Shown here piece after piece: positions 55,850-64,000 of a stretch of DNA of 64,000 nucleotides. The stretch comes from Bisporella sp. PMI_857 (lineage: Eukaryota > Ascomycota > Leotiomycetes > Helotiales > Helotiaceae). Position 1 is the first letter of the stretch. Each line of letters opens with the position of its first letter. Below the pieces are notes generated by a model. That model was not told the origin of the DNA. It saw only the letters and a list, made by a program, of their open reading frames with translations, and searched no databases. Position numbers and translations under genes: made by a program. The stretch spans positions 124,001 to 188,000 of the forward strand of contig JAJSPD010000050.1 in assembly GCA_021307315.1 (NCBI GenBank), read 5' to 3'.

Positions 55850-56650
55850 TTGACATACAACTTCAGTTTTCGGGCTCCTTCGCAGCCTCAATTGAGCACA
55901 TTCGCGCGGCAGGTGGGAATAGCTTCTTTCGCACAAGCCGAATCTGATAATACGGAACTGATACATCAGGTAAAGAATCAGGTAAACAGCAGCACTCGTC
56001 TGTTGATACAAGAGCTGGGCTCTAGCAGTGCTTCCAGCGACGGTATGAAATGGCAACATTAAAGCTTCTCCAACCTCTATCTCGGCTAGGGAAAATAGAG
56101 AAGCGTACCCAGACTGTAACCACGGATGACGGTCACCAGGTCACCGATGTGGTCATCAGACAATCAACGCTCAAGCTGCGCTGTACGGTGATGCTACCGA
56201 TAGATGTCAGTCGTCTATTTGATCGCCCTGATATCTTTGTGCAGCTTGATGAACTCCTCACTCCTGATACCGGCGAGTTCTCACTGCAGCCAGTCGCCCT
56301 GCGTGGTCTTGGAGGTGTTGGCAAAGCACCATCACATCATCTTACGCGGAGAAGCAGTTCTCTGGGCATGCTTATGATATCTTCCTATGGATACATAGAG
56401 AGAAAAATGCCTTTCTGCGACAAAGCTTCGCCGAGATTGTTATGCGACTAAAGCTGCCGGTAGCATAGCCTTAGTTTTAGACGAGAATCGACTTCTGGTT
56501 CAGGATTGGTTTTAGGTGACTGGTACGTCGACATGAAGCGCAAATGCTTTCCTTTGGACACATATCTAACATTTTAATGGCTCTTTTGCTGAACAGGTTC
56601 TACATGGCAATTCTGACTACACTACTATTATGGCTCCTCTAGGTGTCGCG
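55850..56650 (+). pseudogene. NB-ARC (NLR) gene relic
   Basis: Readable fragments of a fungal NLR in changing frames. A helical stretch comes first (TELIHQVKNQVNSSTRLLIQ, about 55950-56010), with a frame change near 56045. LRCTVMLPIDVSRLFDRPDI and FVQLDELL lead into the P-loop GLGGVGK at about 56310-56330. One base is lost immediately after the P-loop lysine codon, in an A run. The next frame continues with SSYAEKQFSGHAYDIFLWIH and RQSFAEIVMRLKLP to about 56460. A TAG then replaces an expected CAG in the NRLLVQDW region (about 56505), and similarity fades after an intron-like stretch ending near 56598. No full gene remains. Confidence 0.75.
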
Positions 56651-58000
56651 CTATAAATCAGTAAGGGAGTGTCAGCATCTACAGAAATCTACATACTTCG
56701 GTGCGCTGCCCTGAGGATTAAAATCGCCACGTAGAATATTTTAGAATCTAGCTAACTTACCTCTGAATTGCATCTACGTCGATACAGCAATTTCCTGGAT
56801 ACTTTGTTTTACTCCCTCTAAATTGCCACAATACCTCGGTAGCATCATCGACTCAGGGTATAAATTTTCCTTTTTGAAAGTTGATGGTCTTCAAAGATGG
56901 CGTTTCTAACCTACTCATAATGACACAGGATTGGACTGCCACTATATCGCATGGTGCGAGGCGGCCACTATGCATATATCGGCATGTCCTAATTTGCAAA
57001 AATAACGGTCTATTGCCAGCAGTATAAGTACTTATCATACTATAGGATTAGGCAACTAACCTACCGCGATAGCAGATGTCAACGTACCTATTATCGCCCA
57101 ACCCTAGTCCTAAACCGCGGCCCTCCGAAAGGTAATGACGAGTAACCCTGCCCCTTCCCCTGAGCCCTTTGATTTATATGAGCATTGGGATCTATCCGCT
57201 CACTTGAGTTAGCAACAGGCGCAAACGAACGATCCTAAGTTATGCGGCTTTCCTAACTGGGACAGCTTGGGGATGTATAATAATAATCTTGTCACAAGGA
57301 ACTAGGTCGAGAGGATCTAGCCACGGGGCCATCCCTCTGATGATGCGGTAGGGAGATTAAGGCTCAATATTGAGTCTCCCTAGATATTGAGAGAGATAAG
57401 GAGTAGTCTATACATACTAGTATCCAAGCCCTTGAGGATCAGAATCAAGATCGGAGTCTTCAGTCAACAAATCTTATTATCTCATACGCGTCTCGTGGTG
57501 TATTGTTTACTAGTTTACAACAAATCTACCAATTTATATATATATTACTTAATTGTATAGAAGGTTACAGTACTGTGATCAGCATCTAGTAACGGCACTA
57601 ACAGGATATTTTAGCCACAGTTGGTGGCACCTGCTATATCGCTCATCCTTGCTTATCTAGGTTCTCGACCATTTGTCATTGGTACAACCCCACAAAAAGA
57701 CCTACATCACAACTCTGATCATGGCCCTCTAAAATATAGCAATTGAGACATAAATTGATCCAGTTTACGATTTTCGACAGACCACGAATCGAAAAATGAA
57801 AGAATGACGTCTTGGTGCGGGGTAAAGTCAGCCCATCCACGTTACACTTGTCTGGTTGGGAAGTTGTAGAAATCCTGTGACTAACTCAGCCTCGCCGTCG
57901 CTTTTATCGCGTCGAGTGGTCTCAGATCTTCCATACTAAATATCACCTTAACTATCCGTACATTATCTTTCGGTATAATTATTGTCCTTAAGACTAGACG
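56651..58000. other. Gene-poor AT-rich region
   Basis: No protein pattern was recognised. 57300-57560 contains short inverted segments (CTCAATATTGAG at about 57362-57373 is a perfect palindrome) and resembles transposon-derived DNA, without identifiable ends. Confidence 0.4.
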
Positions 58001-58975
58001 ATGCGTCTCCTTCAGCTTGGACCTGGTGATGAATTAACTCTCACCGAGGACCTTAAATGCGACCTACCCCCATATGCTATTCTTTCACATACCTGGGGAG
58101 GCGAGGATGACGAAGTGAATTTTCAAGAGATTATAGAAAAGACAGGGAAGAATAAGCCTGGTTATCAAAAGGTCGTCTTCTGTGGTAAACAAGCTCGTAC
58201 CGATCGCCTTTATTATTTCTGGGTTGACACTTGCTGTATTGATAAGGCAAGATGCGCCGAGCTTCACGAGTCGATTATATCAATGTTTGCTTGGTATCAG
58301 GGTGCGAAAATATGTTACGTATATCTCGCGGATATTTCAAGAGATGAGTGCGACTCCAGTGAGATATCTCGAGCAACATGGCTGCCAGCGTTTCGAAGAA
58401 GCAAGTGGTTTGCTCGTGGATGGACGTTACAGGAGCTCCTCGCCCCGGCATCAGTCAGGTTCTTTGATCAGTATGGCTCGCCGCTCGGCGACAAAGCGTT
58501 CTTGAAACAGCAGGTCTGCGACATAACAGGCATCGCTGAGACAGCTCTTCTCGGAGCTCCACTTGCCAATTTCAAGGTCAGTGAGCGCTATGAGTGGGCA
58601 AGGAGCCGCCAGACCACTCGCGAAGAAGACTGGGCGTACTCTCTGCAGGGTATATTTGGCGTAATTTTCACGCCTAATTATGGCGAGGGCAGGGCGAATG
58701 CAGTCCGCCGGCTTGTCAATGCAACCAAGGAGGCCCTGCTTAATGTCGAAATGCAGAGCTTCATAATTGGTATGAGGTCCTGAAAAAACCTGCGTAAATT
58801 GCACTAATAGAAGATTACATTTCCAGATGCTGTCGGACATAGGCAAGTTATAAGCCCTCTCCTACTAGATATTGCCTTTCTAGAAACTCTATCTCTCTTC
58901 GACGAAGCGAAAGCACAAGCCGAACGTTATAGATCAAATGTTCATAATAACGCCAAAAAAATCGTTGATCAATAA
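58001..58975 (+). CDS. HET (heterokaryon incompatibility) domain protein
   Basis: Exons 58001-58769 and 58827-58975, with a 57-nt intron, give 305 aa in one phase. The HET domain fills residues 20-180: PPYAILSHTWGGEDDEVNFQ, YYFWVDTCCIDKA, ELHESIISMFAWYQGAKICY and WFARGWTLQELLAPASVRFF are the three classic blocks. ERYEWARSRQTTREEDWAYS and YGEGRANAVRRLV follow, as in HET-E-type proteins. The second exon adds a helical tail (FLETLSLFDEAKAQAERY). HET domains trigger cell death on non-self fusion. An alternative acceptor 163 bp further on would join this gene to the coiled-coil frame that follows. The HET domain is intact here, in contrast to its broken neighbours. Confidence 0.9.
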
Positions 58976-58991
58976 TGTACTCATTTCAGAT

Positions 58992-59585
58992 ATGGTGTCT
59001 ACGTTCTTCGCATTTCTTCGCCGGCTGCTGTGGTCTATTCCCTTCCCCATACGCGCTCTCAGGAAGCTAGAGAAGGAATTAGACATGAATTGCGGTACTC
59101 TACGCGGCGTCATTGCTTCCGAAAAGAAAATTGCTTTAGATCTACAGCAGAATGAAGAAAACGGTCAGGAGACATTGAAAAAATTGAAAACTGCCCAAGA
59201 CTTCATTGAAGGCCAAATGCGGGTTTCAACTTACAAGGTCGACGCTCAGGCCCGAACCTTGGAGGAGATAGAGATCCTCAAGCAATATATAGAACATACA
59301 AAGCTAGAAGTAAAAGATGTGGAAGATGAACAGCAGCAGGATGAAGAATACGCCAAGCTTAAAGAGCAAGTTCCGAAACTCTTTGAGGAGTGCCGGCAAT
59401 TGCGGCAGACTTTGGAGCTGACCATAGACCAATTAATAGCACAACGAACTGAGACAGATAATAAGGTGAGCAAGCTTGAGGCGAAACAAGAGGAGGCAGA
59501 ACGCATACGCCGTGAATGGGAGAGCAAAACTGTTTGGCAAAAAATCGGGGCTTGGATCGACTGGCTTCTTTCTTTGTGGATCTGA
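58992..59585 (+). CDS. Coiled-coil protein (or 3' exon of the HET gene)
   Basis: Open frame of 197 aa from ATG 58992, starting 16 bp after the HET stop. The first 20 residues are hydrophobic and aromatic (MVSTFFAFLRRLLWSIPFPI). A long highly charged coiled coil follows at about residues 25-180, with heptads such as EEIEILKQYIEHTKLEVKDV. The C-terminus is tryptophan-rich and amphipathic (WQKIGAWIDWLLSLWI). A splice acceptor TTTCAG sits three bases before the ATG, in phase with the first HET exon, so this may be the C-terminal half of a 454-aa HET/coiled-coil protein. Hydrophobic ends around a coiled coil suggest membrane contact. The ATG at 58938 would overlap the HET exon and is less likely. 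No family recognised. Confidence 0.6.
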   Translation: MVSTFFAFLRRLLWSIPFPIRALRKLEKELDMNCGTLRGVIASEKKIALDLQQNEENGQETLKKLKTAQDFIEGQMRVSTYKVDAQARTLEEIEILKQYIEHTKLEVKDVEDEQQQDEEYAKLKEQVPKLFEECRQLRQTLELTIDQLIAQRTETDNKVSKLEAKQEEAERIRREWESKTVWQKIGAWIDWLLSLWI

Positions 59586-61376
59586 TGACAAGGTATTGCG
59601 CAGATGTTCAAGCTTCCTCAAATATTAAACTAATTAGTGTAGTAAGAGCGAAATCGTTTTCTTTTCCGGTTTCACTTTTTTTAATGATTTGAGAGCCTAT
59701 GCAGTATAATATAATATATTATTCTCTATATGCCATTGCTCACCTGACAAGAAGGGTTAGTGCGCCGACGTCTACTGATGGCCAAGCTCTCTTAGGCTGC
59801 GATTTATAGCGTGACACCGCAGAAGACGGAGGAAGTAAGCTAATGCTATAATGATACTAGTGTTTCATAATTATGGGGCAAAAATAAAATCATCGAGAGT
59901 TCCCAAGCTGAAGCTGATTTCGAATTCTACTGTATTACCTTTGTTATACAATTTTTTTCAAAGCTTTGGTTAATTTTATGCTGCTTTTTATAACCATCGC
60001 AAAAGCGGATATAATGGCAAAGTTATTTATAAGTTTGACAAAGGAGCAAGAACAAATACTATCAGGAGCAGACATGGAAGCCTGACATGTAAGGTACGCG
60101 CTGTCTTGTTAAAGGGTTGACAGCGACTCAGAAGCGTATTATAAGGTATAAATAAAAGGCACACAATAGAGTAGGACTCTAGATAATTACTATGTTGTGG
60201 ATGTGGTTATTATATGCTGTAGACAACCAATATATTGATCTGTTGCGGGCCAAGTGTTGATTCTATCACTCTACCGACTGAAACCCTTTACAGATACAAT
60301 CGCATAATCTTGGTAGGTTGGAAGGGATAGCTGTGTTCCGGGTATTAAGCATTTGCAATATACACGGAAGTGGAAACAATATACCATTATAGGGGGTCAA
60401 AAGAGGATTCCCAACCCAGGCACCCGACTAGTCGACTTCGCAGCATGTTCACAACTCAGCTCAAGCTTTAGCAGCAATTGCTCAGGTTCAAAGACGGAAA
60501 TGTAAAACACCCATACCAAAATTCCGACGTCGAACTACCTTTTATGAAAGACACTAAAAAAGGATGACGGAACATTGCTGGTTCTGCCATCTACTATCCA
60601 TACTTGTTTCAGCCATCGAAGAACGGTAATATCTGTTCACACTTTGCAATCTTCGCCTCCATTGTGTCATCGATCTCGAGTAGCCAACAGCTTCGACAAT
60701 AGTCCTTCGTGTTCTCTATGCCTTTAACAGGCATACGGCTGCCTTTTGGTACAGAACTTCTCAGTATGTAAGGTGATATGGCGGCAGTTCTCATGGAATA
60801 AAAATATGTGATGGCACATAGTGGAAATATGCCTACATCTTATAAAACAGGTAGTGCATCAAGTAATTTTGTTCATGGCAGACCTCGAAGCCACTTGTTC
60901 TTTAAAGGGCAAAACATAGCAATGAATAATATAAGCAAGCATATTCTAGATGAGTTGGCCGAATTAATATCTTTGTTTATTCTAGAATAGGGTGAACAAT
61001 GAAAGCCTTAAGCACTTGTCAGCGATTAAGCAACTTCTTCAACCGCTACTGATAGTTTCCTTTGTTCCAGTCTTCTTTGAGCTATAACTCTACAAAGGGC
61101 AGCCAAACTTCCTTCAAGAACAATAGCAGATGCTATGAGCATTACGACAATGTATTGTTCTTTGGAGCGTAGTACAATGGAAGTATGTGCTCCTGAACAG
61201 ACTAATATTATAGTATATAATTCTTCTTGTAGTCGGCCAGAACTCTCATCTTCGATACTTCACAACACACATACATAGAGAGAGAGAGATACACAGACGG
61301 ACACACAATCTAACAAACAACTTACATACCGGTAAGCGGATCAACCACTCAGCAAAGGAAAGCCAAAATCCTAATC
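59586..61376. other. Intergenic, no gene recognised
   Basis: Only ORFs near 60 codons. A GA dinucleotide tract (61278-61290) lies in the presumed 5' leader of the next gene. Confidence 0.45.
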
Positions 61377-62138
61377 ATGGACTCAAGAAGCGGCAGAGGC
61401 TACAGCGGAGGGGACCATCCCCACGCTGGAAGCCCATATCATGTTTCCGAAGCAGAGATGGAACTCCACATGGCACACTATCAGCGAATGATCCAGGCTG
61501 GCTACGACCCACAAGATGCCAGACAGGCCATTGACCGTAGAATCGCAGAATCGCTTGGCATTAGACCAGGCCGACCAGGCTACGGCTCAGCCGGTCCTGG
61601 CAATCCGTTCGCTCCTCGGCCAGCAGGTCCACCACGCTCCCACACGTTCGACGACGATGACTTCCCTCATTGCATGGGTCATGGATATGGAGGTTGCGGT
61701 GCCGGAGGGTGCGAACCTGGAGGCTGCAGATACGATCGCCCGGGTCCCCGAATCTTCAACGCCTCTCCCCGTCCAGACACTTACGATGCTCCACCACGGG
61801 GTTTCGGCTACGGCAGACCTCCTCGTGGCTTCCGTTCCGGCCAACGCCCGGGCCTCAGCGCCCCAGAGCTAGCGCGTCGACGAGAACAGATAGTCCAGTC
61901 CATCATGGCCGACGGAGAGACGCGACAAGCTGCAGAGCGCTTTGCTGACGAATACATCCAAGAACGCCTGGCTGAAGAAGGTTACGCTCCACACCAACAA
62001 CCGTCTCGCGGCCAAGCCCCACGGGAAACTTGGAACCAGGTCGTGCAACGGATGATGAATAGAGGAGAGACGAGAGAGTTCGCGGAGATGGTGGCTGACG
62101 AATACATCAAACTGCATGGAGGAGAACGCGGACGTTAG
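61377..62138 (+). CDS. Glycine/proline-rich protein with two GETR helical repeats, 253 aa
   Basis: Single exon; the ATG (MDSRSGRGYSGG) follows a purine-rich leader. Residues 25-60 are a helix (ELHMAHYQRMIQAGYDPQDA). Residues 63-165 are disordered and rich in Gly, Pro and Arg, with a cysteine cluster in HCMGHGYGGCGAGGCEPGGC. The C-terminal third contains two copies of one motif: QIVQSIMADGETRQAAERFA then DEYIQERL, and QVVQRMMNRGETREFAEMVA then DEYIKLHG. The first helix (AGYDPQDARQAIDRRIAESL) is a more distant third copy. No enzyme motif. The repeat suggests a small helical hairpin binding module. I do not recognise the family. Confidence 0.65.
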   Translation: MDSRSGRGYSGGDHPHAGSPYHVSEAEMELHMAHYQRMIQAGYDPQDARQAIDRRIAESLGIRPGRPGYGSAGPGNPFAPRPAGPPRSHTFDDDDFPHCMGHGYGGCGAGGCEPGGCRYDRPGPRIFNASPRPDTYDAPPRGFGYGRPPRGFRSGQRPGLSAPELARRREQIVQSIMADGETRQAAERFADEYIQERLAEEGYAPHQQPSRGQAPRETWNQVVQRMMNRGETREFAEMVADEYIKLHGGERGR

Positions 62139-62805
62139 GGAGGCTATTGGTAAGTTGTAGGGGTACGAGTCTCGGTGAGTAGAAAAGGTATTGTGGGCTT
62201 GCTTTGTTTCTCTTCTCTTCTCTTTTTGGGATAGGTCTTTTCTTTAGCTTCGTTAGTAATACTCTCAAATGGGAAGTATAATTAACCAATTGGCACCACT
62301 GAAACTCTTTTCATGTAGTCCGGAATAATCGCTGCTTTTGTGTTTAACTTTCATTGCTGATCCCCCCAGGCCAATGACCACACACTCTTTGACAGACGCC
62401 TCAACATAGGGTAAATGGATCTCATTGCCTGATATTCTCGCACGCGGTGCCATTGAGCGAGCCCTCGCTAGATCATGTGATCAACGTGCCATTAGCGCCT
62501 GAGACCGTTCCCAAAATTAGAAGTTGTGATCAAGCCATGATTCTGACTGCACCACGTCCCAATATTAGGGTTGTTATGTCTCTAAAATCCATTTTAGAGA
62601 CTAAAAATTCCAATATCCATGGTATTCGTCCTGCCCTTCCTTGTGCACGCATAGCCCGGATAGTCCAAGGTATTGTAGCCATCCTCTATACTTAGCTCTT
62701 CAAGTTCATGACAGACACAGATTTTCTATTTTGCATAGTCATCTTTCATAACTGACGCTTGTTTTATACTCCTTGGTAGTTTTGAATACCAAGAACGACT
62801 GAGAC
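62139..62805. other. Intergenic, no gene recognised
   Basis: Short ORFs only. Confidence 0.4.
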
Positions 62806-63022
62806 ATGAAGAGAAGTTTTATCTCTAGCGCTATCGCATGTCTTGGCGGTGTTGTCTCTGTCGTCATGATCAACTATGGATCCTGTAGGCGTACAATGTG
62901 CGTCCAGCTACAAATTAGAATCTTATCTAAATTGTCGGAGGGATTATACTTAAAACTCCAAACAACTCTATACATCTGTCACAGGTTTGGCAAGAGATTT
63001 GTTCGAACTAGATCCGACTTGA
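62806..63022 (+). CDS. Possible single-pass membrane micro-protein, 38 aa
   Basis: Exons 62806-62884 and 62985-63022 over a 100-nt GT-AG intron give 38 codons. The product has one hydrophobic segment (ISSAIACLGGVVSVVMINYG) after a basic start MKRS and a short polar tail ending LFELDPT. The form fits a small mitochondrial or ER membrane protein. The evidence is only the splice phase and composition, so this is tentative. It stops 30 bp before the BRCT gene ATG. Confidence 0.3.
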
Positions 63023-63051
63023 ACAGCGCCAATTGAAGGGCTTGAAATTCT

Positions 63052-63891
63052 ATGGCACCACAATATGTCTGGATCGTGTATAGCCAGCATACCTGTATGG
63101 AAGAAGGCGGTAACCATAGGTCCACAGAGAGCACAGATGCCGTTTACAACAGCCTAGAAGGCGCGAATAGCCATGCCAAAAGACTCCTTCATCGCAAAAT
63201 CAAGAGATACGGTCGCGGCAACGTGACCAGCGTAGAGGAAACGAGAATTATCGATGTTAACAGCAGAGCAGATATGGGAGGCGAGGAAACATATCTTGGG
63301 GTTGCGAGACTGCGCCCCAGTGGATCTCGGAAGAACAAAGTATATGAGATCCTATACAGTACAAGGGCCATGGAAGTCCGAACCGACATTCCAGCACCTC
63401 GTTCTGAAACTCCAGATCAAGATGCGGAAGGTGAGAGCATATATGAGGAGGGATTATCAGGTGGAGATAGCTCGGGCCCTGAGGCTGAGGCCAAGGAACA
63501 CACGAAGCCGTTCGCGCCGCCGGCTCCCCGATCCACCTGTCTATCCGGGAAGACATTCGCCTTCACGGGGCAGGGCCGCGGGCTCGAGCGCGCGGAGTCG
63601 ATGTCGATAGTCCATAGACACGGGGGCACGATGGTTGAGGCGGAGAAGCACCAGCAACCTGACTACCTGATCACGCATCACGATGGCGATGAGCAGCTTG
63701 TCAGGGAGGTGTCAAAGAGGAAGCGAGGGAAGAGGACTTTCGTTATTGATAAGGGTGGGCTGGTGGAGCTGGTGAAGAGTCTTGCTGGCTTGGGTGGCGC
63801 GGAGAGGGTGGTGGGTGTGGATGCCAGGGATAAGGATGAGAATGGGCCGGGAAGGAAAAGGGCGAAGGTTGATGGTTCCGTGGGGATGTAA
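63052..63891 (+). CDS. BRCT-domain protein, 279 aa
   Basis: Single open frame. The N-terminal 110 residues form a compact domain (PQYVWIVYSQHTCMEEGG, GANSHAKRLLHRKIKRYGRG, VYEILYSTRAMEV) of unknown type. An acidic, proline-containing linker follows. Residues about 175-250 are a BRCT fold: LSGKTFAFTGQGRGLERAES, a RHGG turn with MVEAEKHQQPDYLITHH, and a late helix (LVELVKSLAGL). The tail has GPGRKRAKVDG, a likely nuclear signal. BRCT domains bind phosphoproteins in DNA-damage and replication pathways, so a nuclear role is likely. The specific partner is unknown. Confidence 0.75.
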   Translation: MAPQYVWIVYSQHTCMEEGGNHRSTESTDAVYNSLEGANSHAKRLLHRKIKRYGRGNVTSVEETRIIDVNSRADMGGEETYLGVARLRPSGSRKNKVYEILYSTRAMEVRTDIPAPRSETPDQDAEGESIYEEGLSGGDSSGPEAEAKEHTKPFAPPAPRSTCLSGKTFAFTGQGRGLERAESMSIVHRHGGTMVEAEKHQQPDYLITHHDGDEQLVREVSKRKRGKRTFVIDKGGLVELVKSLAGLGGAERVVGVDARDKDENGPGRKRAKVDGSVGM

Positions 63892-64000
63892 TACAGATAT
63901 AGATAGATCTAGAGGCAGGATTCATTTTTTTTTAGGATTCGTACTTCCATTGCTATGGAATGGGGGGTTTTCCCCCCCTCAGAACAAGAACCACTTCGGG

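Noticed and set aside
57300..57560. Possible LTR fragment
   Set aside because: Short palindromes and repeat-like sequence, but no paired ends, primer-binding site or coding remnant found.
1..64000. CRISPR arrays, rRNA and tRNA genes
   Set aside because: No spaced direct repeats, rRNA core sequence or cloverleaf with A and B boxes was recognised by eye; a tRNA scan would be decisive.

Overview
The window looks like nuclear DNA of a filamentous ascomycete (Pezizomycotina, probably Leotiomycetes). Genes sit on both strands without operons. Most carry short GT-AG introns of about 43-90 nt with CTAAC/CTGAC-type branch points. The families are typical of these fungi: HET domains, fungal NLR (NACHT/NB-ARC-TPR) proteins, a Zn2Cys6 regulator, tyrosinase, DUF7730 and zuotin. 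Exon models were built by hand by joining open frames at splice sites that keep phase.

Layout. 1-5000: the 3' part of a HET-domain gene, one orphan gene and a long empty stretch. 5-9 kb: a Ysc84/SYLF actin-patch protein and an intronless, bacterial-looking threonine aldolase. 9.4-10.8 kb: a dispersed repeat copy, an AT-rich tract and the relic of a short-chain dehydrogenase. 12-29 kb is the housekeeping core: an APH-family kinase, ERG6, splicing factor SLT11, complex III assembly factor MZM1, zuotin, a large SLIP-GC-like GTPase, a DUF2196/zinc-finger protein and an orphan gene. 29-35.6 kb is nearly empty apart from a DUF7730 gene. 35.6-46.2 kb is metabolic: MCR1-type cytochrome b5 reductase, a Zn2Cys6 regulator, a secreted short tyrosinase, an orphan gene and an aldehyde dehydrogenase with a 12-nt micro-exon.

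46.2-59.6 kb is an accessory island. It holds pentanucleotide repeats with a perfect hairpin, two copies of the dispersed repeat, and an NLR gene (alpha/beta hydrolase, NB-ARC, near-identical TPR repeats) with a frameshift in its hydrolase motif. It also holds a dipeptidyl peptidase III pseudogene with three frameshifts, an NB-ARC relic broken inside its P-loop, and a HET gene next to (or spliced to) a coiled-coil gene. 61-64 kb has a low-complexity protein with two helical repeats, a possible micro-protein and a BRCT-domain protein.

The most notable biology is this decaying self/non-self recognition island. Within it, the HET/coiled-coil locus, with its competing in-phase 3' splice sites, is the best candidate for something undescribed.
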